NCBI GenBank assembly: GCA_026400835.1
Contig: JAPLOA010000069.1
Coordinates: forward strand, 62,001-126,000
Length of the DNA stretch: 64,000 bases
Source of the DNA: Planctomycetales bacterium
Lineage (GTDB): Bacteria > Planctomycetota > Planctomycetia > Planctomycetales > Planctomycetaceae
Direction: 5' to 3'
Shown: positions 45,357 through 54,385 of the stretch, one piece after another
How positions within the stretch are numbered: the first letter of the stretch is position 1
Layout of the letters: every line of letters starts with the position of its first letter
Notes under the pieces: model-generated
What the model was told of the DNA's origin: nothing
Seen by the model: only the letters and a program-made list of their open reading frames with translations
The model's database searches: none
Made by a program: the position numbers and the translations under genes

Positions 45357-47114
45357 ATGTCCCCAGCGAATCTCGAAGACCTGAGTGATGAACAGCTCTG
45401 TAGACTTGTGAGCGAGCGTTCTCTCATGGCGTTTGAGGAGTTTGTGCGGCGTCATCAGGCGGCGGTTGCGAGTGTGGCTTATAGCATCTGTGGCGATGTG
45501 ACGCTGAGCGAGGATATCGCCCAGGAAGCTTTTCTTGCGGCATGGCAGACGAGTGAAGATCTGCAAGAACCACAGAAGTCGCGAGCCTGGGTTTGTGGCA
45601 TCGCGAGGAATCTGGCCAATGGTGAGATCAGGCGGACTCGCCGACATCTCGTGTCACTACAGACGCTTCACTCTGATCATGAACCGACGAGTGACTTGCC
45701 GGACATCGCAGATTCGATCGTTCGTGCAGAAGAAGAATCCGTTGTCTGGAAGTCTTTGGAAGAAATCCCGGCGAACTATCGTGAGTCACTGATATTGTAC
45801 TACCGCGAAGATCAGTCCATCGCATTGATTGCTCAGACACTGGACATCACCGAAGACACCGCGCGGCAGCGTTTGTCTCGGGGTCGTGAATTGTTGCGAC
45901 ATCAAGTGGCCGCGATGATCGAAGTCGCACTGGTGAAGACAAAACCGTCAGCAGCTTTCACCGCCTCTGTCATGGCGGCGGTGGCGGTCATGTCGGGAAC
46001 GGCCAAGGCCGCCTTGACTTCCACCGGCGCTGGCATTGCCGGGTCTATGATCGCGAAGTCAGCAACGGCTGGTGCGGTTGGCGGCGTTGTCGGCGGACTG
46101 GCCGGAGCCGCAGGAGGTCTTGGCGGAGGCTGGCTGGGCACGTGGATTCCTGCTCAATTGGCTCCCACGAATCGAGAGCGTGTGTACCTGCTGAAACATG
46201 GCAAGCGAATGCTTGCGATTGCTGCGGTTATGATGCTGATCTTTTTTGCAATCACTTTCGGGCTGGAGTACTGGCAAGCTCCAGCGGGTTGGCAGCTCGG
46301 TTCGCCATTGATTTTTATGGTCGGCTTTCAGATCTGGGCCACGGTTGAAAGTCTGAAGCTTCGACGCGTGATCCGACAGATTCGAGCAGAAGCCAGCGCA
46401 GAGACAGATCCGAATCCGTCGCCTGTGGGGCGACAGTTTCGGTCGAAAATGTCCAGATTTGAAGGTCGTGTCTGGCAGAGCAGGACGATGCTTTTGGGGC
46501 GACCATTGGTTGATATCAACGTGAGCGACCTCCCCACCGAACGGAACATCGACGCCCAATCTCGACTCACCCCGAAGATTGCTCGTGGCTGGATTGCGAT
46601 TGGCGACAAAGCTCATGGCATTCTGCTGGCCATCGGTGGCAGCGCAAGAGGGATTGTCGCGATTGGTGGAATGGCGATCGGAGTGATCAGCATTGGCGGT
46701 TTGTCGCTGGGATTGCTTTCACTGGGTGGTTTGGCCATCGGGCTTGCAGCATGCGGCGGGGGAAGTCTTGGCGGAATCGCATTTGGCGGGCTGGCAGTCG
46801 GCTATCAGGCTTTGGGCGGATTTGCTTTGGCCTGGGATTTCGCCTGCGGTGGCGGCGCAGTGGCGCATAATTGGGCGTATGGCGGAGGAGCGTGGGCGAA
46901 TAAAGCGGCCGTCGGCGGCGGCGCATATGCGCCGCTCGCGAATACTCCGGAGCTGCGTCAGTTGATGGAAGCTCATTGGCTTGTGCGAGCAATGAACTGG
47001 CAGGTCGCTAACAATAGCCTGTTCCTTGCTGTTGTCCTGATCGGTTCGATAGCTCCATCGCTCCTGATGATGCCGCTGTTCTATCGAAGGAAGCGTAAGG
47101 ACTCAGAGCCGTGA
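45357..47114 (+). CDS. ECF sigma factor fused to a membrane domain with glycine-rich repeats
   Basis: 585 residues from the ATG at 45357 (AGGAAG 8 bp upstream). Residues ~1-185 are an ECF sigma factor: region 2 YSICGDVTLSEDIAQEAF and region 4 ALIAQTLDITEDTARQRLSR. A Gly/Ala-rich stretch (~205-265) and two membrane helices (~280-305 and ~315-335) follow, then a soluble linker, then about ten-residue Gly-Gly repeats (IAIGG / LSLGG / LAIGL, ~410-530), and a final membrane helix near 555-575 with a basic tail. The fusion may tether the sigma factor to the membrane and release it on a signal, an inference. It sits between the DUF1553 and DUF1501 genes on the same strand. Confidence 0.9.
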   Translation: MSPANLEDLSDEQLCRLVSERSLMAFEEFVRRHQAAVASVAYSICGDVTLSEDIAQEAFLAAWQTSEDLQEPQKSRAWVCGIARNLANGEIRRTRRHLVSLQTLHSDHEPTSDLPDIADSIVRAEEESVVWKSLEEIPANYRESLILYYREDQSIALIAQTLDITEDTARQRLSRGRELLRHQVAAMIEVALVKTKPSAAFTASVMAAVAVMSGTAKAALTSTGAGIAGSMIAKSATAGAVGGVVGGLAGAAGGLGGGWLGTWIPAQLAPTNRERVYLLKHGKRMLAIAAVMMLIFFAITFGLEYWQAPAGWQLGSPLIFMVGFQIWATVESLKLRRVIRQIRAEASAETDPNPSPVGRQFRSKMSRFEGRVWQSRTMLLGRPLVDINVSDLPTERNIDAQSRLTPKIARGWIAIGDKAHGILLAIGGSARGIVAIGGMAIGVISIGGLSLGLLSLGGLAIGLAACGGGSLGGIAFGGLAVGYQALGGFALAWDFACGGGAVAHNWAYGGGAWANKAAVGGGAYAPLANTPELRQLMEAHWLVRAMNWQVANNSLFLAVVLIGSIAPSLLMMPLFYRRKRKDSEP

Positions 47115-47214
47115 AAGGTGAGTCTTCTCCCTGGGGCTCGTCCAGGTGGAGGTGAATCCGGGAACCGGATAGACTCCACGGCGTAGAGTTCTCACCAACG
47201 TCCGGGGAAACATC

Positions 47215-48630
47215 ATGGCCCGCTTTCTATCATCTCACTGCCATCGCTTTGAACCCATCATCAACCGACGGCAATTGCTGCAGCGGGCTGGCGGAGGATT
47301 CGGCGGACTGGCTCTGGCTCAGATGATGGCAAGCCGGGGCGTGAAAGCATCAGACGACATCAATCCGCTGGCTCCCAAAGCGTCGCATTTTCCGGCCAAA
47401 GCGAAGTCGATCATCTGGCTGTTCATGGAAGGGGCCCCCAGTTCGGTCGACATGTTTGATCCAAAACCGGAACTCACCAAACGCGATGGCCAGAAGATTG
47501 CGATTGATGTGTTCAACGGAAGTCCGGGTCCGTTGATGAAGTCACCGTTTTCGTTCAAACAGTACGGCGAAAGCGGCGCGTGGGTTTGCGATCGGTATAC
47601 GAACGTCGCAAAGCATGTCGATGATTTTGCGTTCATCAAATCATTGCACAGTGATTCCAATGATCACGTACCCGCGCTGTATCAGATCAATACCGGCATC
47701 GCGCGGCCCGGGTTTCCGGCGGCTGGAGCCTGGTTCACGTATGGACTCGGCAGTGAGAATCAGAATCTTCCCGGCTTCGTGGTGCTTGGTAACAATCAGG
47801 GCATCAAAGGTGGCCCGTTAAACTGGCACTCGGGATTTCTTCCGGCCGCACATCAGGGTACGTTGTTTCGATCTGAGGGCAATCCAATTCTGAACCTGAA
47901 TCGCCCGGCCGATGTGACTCGCGAAGACCAGCGGCGGCAGCTCGATCTGATGGCGAAGCTAAACGCCAAACATCTCGAATCGCGGCCCAGTGAAGCGGAG
48001 TTGCTCGCACGCATTCAGTCGTTTGAACTCGCGTATCGCATGCAGTCCGATGCCGCCCGGATGATCGATTTCTCCACGGAGACTCAGGCCACGCGAGACA
48101 TGTACGGCGTCGATCAGAAGGAGACGAAGTCGTACGGATCAAAGTGTCTGCTGGCTCGACGGCTTGTCGAAAGCGGCGTTCGATTCGTGCAGGTTTATAG
48201 CGACGGAGAATGGGATGCACACAGCAATCTGACGGAGAATCACACCGGGCATTGTCGAGCGACAGATATCCCCATCGCGGGCTTGCTGGCTGATCTGAAA
48301 GAACGCGGACTGATGGATTCAACGCTCGTGATCTGGGGCGGCGAGTTCGGGCGCATGCCGGTTTCACAGGGCAAAGACGGACGAGACCATAATCCTCAGG
48401 GCTTTATGGCCTGGATGGCCGGTGCGGGCATCAAGGGGGGAACAAGCTTCGGCGAGACCGATGAGATCGGGTACAAGGCGGTTGTCGATCCGGTCACCGT
48501 CCACGATCTGCACGCCACCATGATGCATTTGCTGGGAATGGATCACAAACGCCTCACATTCCTGCATAACGGCCGCGAGTATCGACTGACCGACGTCGCT
48601 GGCGAAGTGCTGCACAAGATTCTGGTGTAA
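47215..48630 (+). CDS. Tat-exported DUF1501 (sulfatase-fold) protein
   Basis: 471 residues. Tat signal NRRQLLQRAGGGFGGLAL (residues ~18-35) directs folded export. The body is DUF1501: WLFMEGAPSSVDMFDPKPE near 65-83, QIN.GIARPGFP near 160, VIWGGEFGRMP near 375 and a HNPQGFMAWMAG block. The fold is related to the alkaline-phosphatase superfamily and the protein may bind metal, but catalytic function is unknown. In planctomycetes it is generally found in the neighbourhood of DUF1553 genes, as here. It follows the sigma-membrane gene by 100 bp on the same strand. Confidence 0.9.
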   Translation: MARFLSSHCHRFEPIINRRQLLQRAGGGFGGLALAQMMASRGVKASDDINPLAPKASHFPAKAKSIIWLFMEGAPSSVDMFDPKPELTKRDGQKIAIDVFNGSPGPLMKSPFSFKQYGESGAWVCDRYTNVAKHVDDFAFIKSLHSDSNDHVPALYQINTGIARPGFPAAGAWFTYGLGSENQNLPGFVVLGNNQGIKGGPLNWHSGFLPAAHQGTLFRSEGNPILNLNRPADVTREDQRRQLDLMAKLNAKHLESRPSEAELLARIQSFELAYRMQSDAARMIDFSTETQATRDMYGVDQKETKSYGSKCLLARRLVESGVRFVQVYSDGEWDAHSNLTENHTGHCRATDIPIAGLLADLKERGLMDSTLVIWGGEFGRMPVSQGKDGRDHNPQGFMAWMAGAGIKGGTSFGETDEIGYKAVVDPVTVHDLHATMMHLLGMDHKRLTFLHNGREYRLTDVAGEVLHKILV

Positions 48631-48761
48631 AGGAGCGTGCCCTCTGCCTTCATTCGACAATTCCATCGCGATGAGAAATGATGTACACCGCGCTTTGATG
48701 CCGATTGATACGGTTTTCGGACATCTGAAACCTGAAAACACTCACGGAACCCACGAGTCCT

Positions 48762-50498
48762 ATGTTATCTCGCACACGACTTACCGCTCAGCAACTTCGG
48801 AGTCATCGTTATCTGGGACCTGATGATCTGCGATCGTTTGGCCATCGTTCTCGCCAGAAACAAGCGGGCTTCACGACCGAAGATTTTTCCGGGAAGCCGG
48901 TTATCGGCATTCTGAACACCTGGAACGATCTCATTTCCTGTCACGCTCATTTTCGACAGCGCGTGGAAGAGATCAAACGCGGAGTCTGGCAGGCCGGTGG
49001 CTTTCCCGTTGAGATTCCCGTGATGGGGCTAAGCGAGACGTTCATGAAACCGACGTCGATGTACTATCGCAACTTCCTCGCGATGGAAGCTGAAGAAGTA
49101 CTGCGGACTTATCCCATCGATGCGGCTGTGCTGATGAGCGGTTGCGACAAAACCACGCCAGCTCTTCTGATGGGAGCGCTCAGCGCGGATGTGCCTTCGA
49201 TTGTGATGCCAGGCGGTCCGATGAATCGAACGTCCTGGCATGGCGAGCAACTGGCCAGCGGCACAGATGTCTGGCGATTCTGGGCCGAACGCGGCGCGGG
49301 ACGAATGTCGTGCGAAGCCTGGTGTGAACTCGAAGACCATATCGCCGCGTCTCCCGGCCACTGCATGACGATGGGCACAGCCTCCACAATGACCGCACTG
49401 GCTGAAGTGATGGGGATGACTCTGGCCGGAGCCAGTTCTGTACCGGCCACTCATTCGGGCCATGCCCGCATGGCTGCACAGACAGGTCGTCAGGCCGTTG
49501 AGTTGGCCTGGTATCATGTGAAACCAACCGAGCTGATGAATCGCGAGTCGTTCGAGAATGCGATCACGACACTGATGGCGATCGGTGGATCCACGAATGC
49601 GATTGTGCATCTGATGGCGATGGCCGGACGAACCGATGTCACCGTGACTCTGGAAGACTTTGATCGAATCTCACAGCGAACGCCGGTGTTGGCCAATCTT
49701 CGTCCGACCGGCAAATATGTAATGGGTGATTTCTTCGACGCGGGTGGGCTGAATGCCTTGCTCGCGCAGATTTCGGATCTGTTGCATCTGGATGCGGTGA
49801 CAGTTGAAGGTAAGACGCTTAAAGATGCCATCGGCGAAGCGGAAATCTGGAACGACGATGTTATTCGTCGGCGAAACAATGCGATCTGTACGACAGGAAG
49901 CCTGGCGGTTCTGCGAGGCAACCTGGCTCCGGATGGATGCGTGATTAAACCGGCCGCCGCGGAAGCTCATTTGCTGCAGCATCGTGGTCCGGCTGCAGTC
50001 TTCAAAGATTATCCAGACCTGAAAGCTCGCATCGATGATCCCGCACTGGGGCTGACGAAGGATCATGTCATTGTGCTGCAGAATGCTGGTCCGCTGGGAG
50101 CTCCGGGGATTCCGGAATGGGGCATGTTGCCAATTCCAAAATACCTTTTGCAGGAGGGAGTTCGCGACATGGTTCGCATCAGTGACGCGCGAATGAGTGG
50201 TACCAGTTACGGAGCCTGCGTGCTGCATGTTTCTCCGGAGTCCTACATTGGCGGACCATTGGCATTGGTTCAGGATGGCGACATCGTCTGTTTGGACGTG
50301 GCCGGTCGAGAGCTTCAACTGGAAGTTTCCGAAGAAGAGCTGAATTCACGCCGTGCGAAGTGGGTCTCACCAGACCCGAAGTTCAGTCGAGGTTACGGCA
50401 AGTTGTACTTTGATGAGACCACTCAGGCTCACGAAGGCTGTGACTTTCGGTTTCTGCATGCGGATGGCAGTCAGGATGCGCCGCCGTCGATTTATTGA
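48762..50498 (+). CDS. IlvD/EDD-family dehydratase, probably a sugar-acid (arabonate/xylonate-type) dehydratase
   Basis: 578 residues. Cys ligands of the iron-sulfur cluster are present: SCHAH (Cys near 66), GCDKTTPA (near 134) and GHCMTMGTASTM (near 206). Further landmarks are PGGPMNRTSW, GGSTNAIVHL and RISDARMSGTSYG; the last carries the active-site Ser. The family includes dihydroxy-acid dehydratase (valine/isoleucine synthesis), phosphogluconate dehydratase and sugar-acid dehydratases. The C-terminal GYGKLYFDETTQAHEGCDF block and the 578-residue length are closer to arabonate/xylonate dehydratase than to IlvD. It does not neighbour isoleucine/valine genes. Substrate is therefore an inference. 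Confidence 0.85.
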   Translation: MLSRTRLTAQQLRSHRYLGPDDLRSFGHRSRQKQAGFTTEDFSGKPVIGILNTWNDLISCHAHFRQRVEEIKRGVWQAGGFPVEIPVMGLSETFMKPTSMYYRNFLAMEAEEVLRTYPIDAAVLMSGCDKTTPALLMGALSADVPSIVMPGGPMNRTSWHGEQLASGTDVWRFWAERGAGRMSCEAWCELEDHIAASPGHCMTMGTASTMTALAEVMGMTLAGASSVPATHSGHARMAAQTGRQAVELAWYHVKPTELMNRESFENAITTLMAIGGSTNAIVHLMAMAGRTDVTVTLEDFDRISQRTPVLANLRPTGKYVMGDFFDAGGLNALLAQISDLLHLDAVTVEGKTLKDAIGEAEIWNDDVIRRRNNAICTTGSLAVLRGNLAPDGCVIKPAAAEAHLLQHRGPAAVFKDYPDLKARIDDPALGLTKDHVIVLQNAGPLGAPGIPEWGMLPIPKYLLQEGVRDMVRISDARMSGTSYGACVLHVSPESYIGGPLALVQDGDIVCLDVAGRELQLEVSEEELNSRRAKWVSPDPKFSRGYGKLYFDETTQAHEGCDFRFLHADGSQDAPPSIY

Positions 50499-50575
50499 TC
50501 GACGCGTTTGCGTATTCATCTGAACGTCAACGCTGATCTCAAGTATCGCTTTCAATCGCCGAATGACAATGCTTC

Positions 50576-52828
50576 ATGACTAAACGAGGTTCTCAGATTT
50601 CTGCTTCAGAAGACGATTCGGCGAGCGATGATCGAGCGGACACTTCGCATTTCGCAAAGCCATTGTTGTCCAATCTGAAGCAGTATTGGGGCTATCCAGG
50701 TTTCCGCGCATTGCAGAGAGAAGCGATGTCGCTGGTCATGAGTGATCAGGATTCGCTCGTTGTGCTGCCCACGGGCGGCGGAAAGTCGTTGTGTTATCAG
50801 GTTCCGGCGATTTCTCGTGACGGGCTGGCTTTGATCGTTTCGCCCCTGATTTCGCTGATGAAGGATCAGGTCGATTCACTGCAGAGCGTTGGGATCTCGG
50901 CGGCCTGCATCAACAGTATGCAGACGAATCGTGAGAAGATCGAAGTCGCCGACAAGATTCGTCGACGAGAACTGAAGCTGCTTTACATCGCTCCGGAACG
51001 ACTGGTGCAAACCAAGACAGTGCAGTTCCTGCAGAGCGCAGGTGTTTCCTTTGTGGCGATTGACGAAGCGCACTGTATCAGTCAGTGGGGACACGATTTT
51101 CGTCCCGAGTATCGACAGCTGCGGAATTTGAAGACGATCTTTCCGGGCATCTCTGTTCACGGTTACACGGCCACCGCCACCGAGCAGGTCCGCGCAGACA
51201 TTGTGGAGCAGTTGGGTCTGACAAACTGTGATATTCTGGTGGGATCGTTTGATCGACCAAATCTGCAATATCGAGTTGAACGGCGGACGGATGCAATCGG
51301 GCAGATTCAGAGAATCCTGAATCGACACAAAGGGGAATCCGGAGTCATTTATTGCATCAGTCGCAAGCATGTGGATGCGACCAGTGAGGCGTTGAATCGG
51401 CTGGGCTTTTGCACGTTGCCCTATCATGCCGGGATGCCCGATGAAGATCGCCGGAAGAATCAGGAGGCCTTCATCGACGAAGATGTCAACATCATCGTGG
51501 CAACCGTCGCTTTCGGAATGGGCATCGACAAAAGCAATGTTCGTTTTGTGATTCATGCCGAGATGCCACGGTCACTGGAAAATTATCAGCAGGAAAGTGG
51601 GCGAGCAGGCCGCGATGGTCTGGAGGCCGACTGTGTTTTGCTTTACGCAGCCAATGACGTCGACACGTGGGAATTCCTGATGCAGGATACCGAAGATCCT
51701 GCGGTGCTGGACGCTGGCCGTGAATCTCTGCAGGCGATGAAGCAGTATTGCGTGAGCACTCGCTGTCGCCATGCACAGTTGGTCGAACACTTCGGGCAGA
51801 TTCTGGAAGCCAGCAACTGTGGAGCGTGTGACTTTTGTCTGAAGGAGATGGAACCAGTTTCCGATCCACTGATCGTTGGGCAAAAGATCCTGTCGAGTGT
51901 CGTACGACAAGGCGAACGGTTTGGGGCGGCCTATACGGCTCAGGTGCTGCGAGGCTCCAGGGCTAAACGCATCGTGGAAAATGGCCACGATAAGTTGACC
52001 ACCCACGGTCTGATGAAAGATGAGTCTGAGCCACAACTGCGAAACTGGATTGATCAGTTGTTGTCTCAGGGATTTCTGCGACAGGCCGGTGAGTTCAACT
52101 GCCTGGAAGTCACACCATCGGGACGATTATTGCTCAAGGGACAACAGACGCCGACTCTGCTGAGAACTCGCGTGGCCGATTCCGCACAGCCATTTGAAGA
52201 TCCCTGGTCTGGCGTGGATCGGGATCTCTTTGAAGAGCTGCGAGCCATGAGAACTCGTCTGGCCATTCAAAAGCATGTGCCGCCATACATTATCTTTGGC
52301 GATGCGACTCTGCGAGATCTCGCGCGTCACCGACCGACAAAGGGTGGCATGTTGACGAAGATCAGCGGCATCGGTGCTCAGAAACAGAAAGAATTCGGAG
52401 CGGTCGTACTGTTTACGATTCAGCAATGGTGCGAAGCCAACAACGTCGAAACAAACGTCGGGCTGGACGAAGCCGTTAAGACTCGTCCTGCGTTGCGACA
52501 GGCGACGAAGGCTCCGAGCGAAGGAAAGGCTCAGGAGTATTTCGATCTGTTCGAGCAAGGCCTTTCGATGGAAGACGCGGCTCATCAATTGGGTCGTTCC
52601 ATGGACACGGTCAGCAAGTATCTGGGCATGTATGTTGAAGCTCATCGCATCACAGAGATCAGTCCCTGGGTTCCACCGGCAATGGAAAAGCGAATCAACG
52701 AAGCCATTGGGCAGATTGGCTCTGAGCGTCTGAAGCCGCTGTTCGAACATCTGAAAAGCGAAATCTCGTACGCTCACCTGCGCATCGCAGCCACCGCGTG
52801 GAATCTGCGTCAGGCGGATGATGAGTAA
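50576..52828 (+). CDS. recQ: ATP-dependent DNA helicase RecQ with C-terminal HTH extension
   Basis: 750 residues. Helicase core: FRALQREAM (motif 0), PTGGGKS (Walker A, ~66-71), DEAHCISQWGHDFRPEY (motif II), TATAT, and motif VI QESGRAGRDG. A Zn-binding C-(x)-CxxC (NCGACDFC), RQC winged-helix region (~405-520) and HRDC domain (~540-620, LAIQKHVPPYIIF) follow. The last ~100 residues form an additional helix-turn-helix of the HTH_40 type (GLSMEDAAHQLGRSMDTVSKYL). RecQ unwinds DNA 3'-5' in recombination and replication-fork repair. Start ATG at 50576, weak ribosome binding site. Adjacent palindrome downstream may terminate it. Confidence 0.96.
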   Translation: MTKRGSQISASEDDSASDDRADTSHFAKPLLSNLKQYWGYPGFRALQREAMSLVMSDQDSLVVLPTGGGKSLCYQVPAISRDGLALIVSPLISLMKDQVDSLQSVGISAACINSMQTNREKIEVADKIRRRELKLLYIAPERLVQTKTVQFLQSAGVSFVAIDEAHCISQWGHDFRPEYRQLRNLKTIFPGISVHGYTATATEQVRADIVEQLGLTNCDILVGSFDRPNLQYRVERRTDAIGQIQRILNRHKGESGVIYCISRKHVDATSEALNRLGFCTLPYHAGMPDEDRRKNQEAFIDEDVNIIVATVAFGMGIDKSNVRFVIHAEMPRSLENYQQESGRAGRDGLEADCVLLYAANDVDTWEFLMQDTEDPAVLDAGRESLQAMKQYCVSTRCRHAQLVEHFGQILEASNCGACDFCLKEMEPVSDPLIVGQKILSSVVRQGERFGAAYTAQVLRGSRAKRIVENGHDKLTTHGLMKDESEPQLRNWIDQLLSQGFLRQAGEFNCLEVTPSGRLLLKGQQTPTLLRTRVADSAQPFEDPWSGVDRDLFEELRAMRTRLAIQKHVPPYIIFGDATLRDLARHRPTKGGMLTKISGIGAQKQKEFGAVVLFTIQQWCEANNVETNVGLDEAVKTRPALRQATKAPSEGKAQEYFDLFEQGLSMEDAAHQLGRSMDTVSKYLGMYVEAHRITEISPWVPPAMEKRINEAIGQIGSERLKPLFEHLKSEISYAHLRIAATAWNLRQADDE

Positions 52829-52836
52829 TGCGTTCT

Positions 52837-52974
52837 GGCGAGCGGCAGGGCGTCAGCCCTCCGAGTGCAGCTGTTCTGGATTCTTCTATTGCAATGTATG
52901 TCCAGGAGCTTTTTCATGCTTCATGAGGAACAACCGGAGTTCGAGCTCAGAGGGCTGACGCCCTGCCGCTCGCC
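52837..52974. repeat. Inverted repeat with 25-bp perfect arms and 88-nt spacer
   Basis: Arms 52837-52861 and 52950-52974 are exact reverse complements, separated by a spacer that has no convincing gene. The pair lies between recQ and the ECF sigma gene. The arms contain GGCAGGGCGTCAGCCCTC, itself internally GGGC/GCCC-rich. Too long-spaced for a simple terminator; probably a palindromic extragenic element. Confidence 0.85.
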
Positions 52975-53031
52975 GATAGAATGATCTCGTCCCCAAAACG
53001 CTGCTTATTTGCAAAGGCAATGCTTTACCAG

Positions 53032-53061
53032 TTCAACGTCGCGGGATGCTCGCTCTATACT
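53032..53061 (+). promoter_or_regulatory. Candidate promoter for the ECF sigma gene
   Basis: TTCAAC (53032-53037), 18-bp spacer, TATACT (53056-53061), about 58 bp before the ATG at 53120. Matches a sigma-70-like promoter but not tested. Confidence 0.35.
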
Positions 53062-53119
53062 GCGAACATTGTCGCTCACTTAAATCATTTCTGTGTTCGT
53101 TGTCGCGATAAAGAGACCC

Positions 53120-53761
53120 ATGGCCGCCAGTGAAGCCGATCGACAGCTTGTACTCCGTATTCGCGCGGGTGAAGCCGATGCATGGCAGCAGTGTATTGAC
53201 ATGTATGAAGGTCGCCTGTTGGCCTTCGCGAGAACTCGATTGCAGGATCGTTCGGCGGCGGAAGACATTGTGCAGGAAACCTTTCTGGGCTTCCTGAAAG
53301 CACTGCCGAATTATGACGATCGAACGCCACTGGAGTCCTGGTTGTTCTCCATTGCTGCACACAAGCTGATCGACTTTATGAGACGATCCGGGCGTCGTCC
53401 GGTGCTGCCGCTTCTGACATCCGAATCCAAAGACGGAGCCGCACGCGATCTGACAGGTCCCGGTCGAGCCGCCTCCAGCATGATGCGCAGCAGCGAGCAG
53501 GCTCGAGCGGAGTCCGGCGTTGTGGAGAGTTGCCTGAAGGAACTGATCCAGGATTTCAAAGCGAGCGGCGCGTGGGAACGCCTGCAATGTGTCGAGCTGA
53601 TTTTTGTGCTCGGCTGGGCCAACAAAGATGTAGCCCTGCGGCTGAACATCACGGAACAAGCCGTCGCCAATCACAAGTTCTTTGTTGTATCCAAGCTAAA
53701 AGATGCTGCGAAGTCATCCAAGGTGTCCAGCACCGTGCTCACATCACTGGGGCTGGATTGA
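53120..53761 (+). CDS. ECF-type RNA polymerase sigma factor
   Basis: 213 residues from the ATG at 53120. Region 2: AFARTRLQDRSAAEDIVQETFLG followed by WLFSIAAHKLIDFMRR; region 4: WANKDVALRLNITEQAVANHKFF, the helix-turn-helix for -35 binding. A polar linker (DGAARDLTGPGRAAS) separates them. No anti-sigma factor gene is adjacent; the CPBP gene converges 3 bp after its stop. Sigma-70 family; the promoter it recognises cannot be read. Second of three sigma-like genes in the window. Confidence 0.88.
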   Translation: MAASEADRQLVLRIRAGEADAWQQCIDMYEGRLLAFARTRLQDRSAAEDIVQETFLGFLKALPNYDDRTPLESWLFSIAAHKLIDFMRRSGRRPVLPLLTSESKDGAARDLTGPGRAASSMMRSSEQARAESGVVESCLKELIQDFKASGAWERLQCVELIFVLGWANKDVALRLNITEQAVANHKFFVVSKLKDAAKSSKVSSTVLTSLGLD

Positions 53762-53764
53762 CGT

Positions 53765-54385
53765 TCAGGCTTCATTCTGAGTTTGCTGCTCTTCGGACTC
53801 ATGCTTCCGGAAATCTCGAATCACGATGATGAACGCGATGAGATCGTAGAGTGTGTGGGCTGTCATCGGGATCAGCAGATTGGGTGTGCGGTCGGCGGCG
53901 ATGAGGGCGGTAAGGTAGAGCCCGAGAAAAGCGGCCAGCATGGCGTAGACGGGTGTGACGGCGTGGGCGAGGCCGAAGAGGAGATTGCTGATCAGCACGG
54001 CCAGAAATGGATTCCAGTCCTGAATCCAGAGATACAGGAAGCCGCGAAAGAAGGCTTCTTCGCAGACGCCGGCCAGAATCGCCAGCAGAACAATGTCGAA
54101 CCAACGGCACTCGCTCAGATAAGGACCGATGGAGTCTCGGACGAACTCGCGGATCTGCACGAGTCCTTTGGAGCGTGAGACCATGCAGATGGTCAGAAGA
54201 ATCAGCATTGGCCCGGTGGCAAGAATTCCGAATCCGAAATCCTGAACAGACCAGGACAGAGTCGCCAGAGGCGCACAACCGGTGAGCCATCCGCCGATGA
54301 ATGCGACAACCAGAATCGCACCTTCGAAGATTCCTGCGCTGGTCAGGAATTGTGACTGAGTCAGGGAAGGTTCGTTTTCGGAAAT
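53765..54385 (-). CDS. CPBP-family intramembrane metalloprotease (CAAX-protease-like), probable AUU start
   Basis: About 206 residues. Signature CEEAFFRGFLY contains the catalytic EExxxR, followed by the second membrane helix pair with NLLFGLAHAVTP and the third with MTAHTLYDL, matching the CPBP family of membrane peptidases related to eukaryotic CAAX proteases and involved in processing or stress. The first ATG, at 54208, would cut off two membrane helices (FEGAILVVAFIGG and FGFGILATGPM). The frame continues upstream without GTG, TTG or ATG to a stop at 54425-54427, and an ATT at 54385 has AAGGA eight bases upstream. I therefore place the start at 54385 (AUU, as in infC). The start is an inference; the protease is secure. 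Confidence 0.78.
   Translation of the reverse strand: MSENEPSLTQSQFLTSAGIFEGAILVVAFIGGWLTGCAPLATLSWSVQDFGFGILATGPMLILLTICMVSRSKGLVQIREFVRDSIGPYLSECRWFDIVLLAILAGVCEEAFFRGFLYLWIQDWNPFLAVLISNLLFGLAHAVTPVYAMLAAFLGLYLTALIAADRTPNLLIPMTAHTLYDLIAFIIVIRDFRKHESEEQQTQNEA

Noticed and set aside
52862-52949. A small gene in the 88-base spacer of the inverted repeat
   Set aside because: No start with a ribosome binding site and no open frame of useful length.
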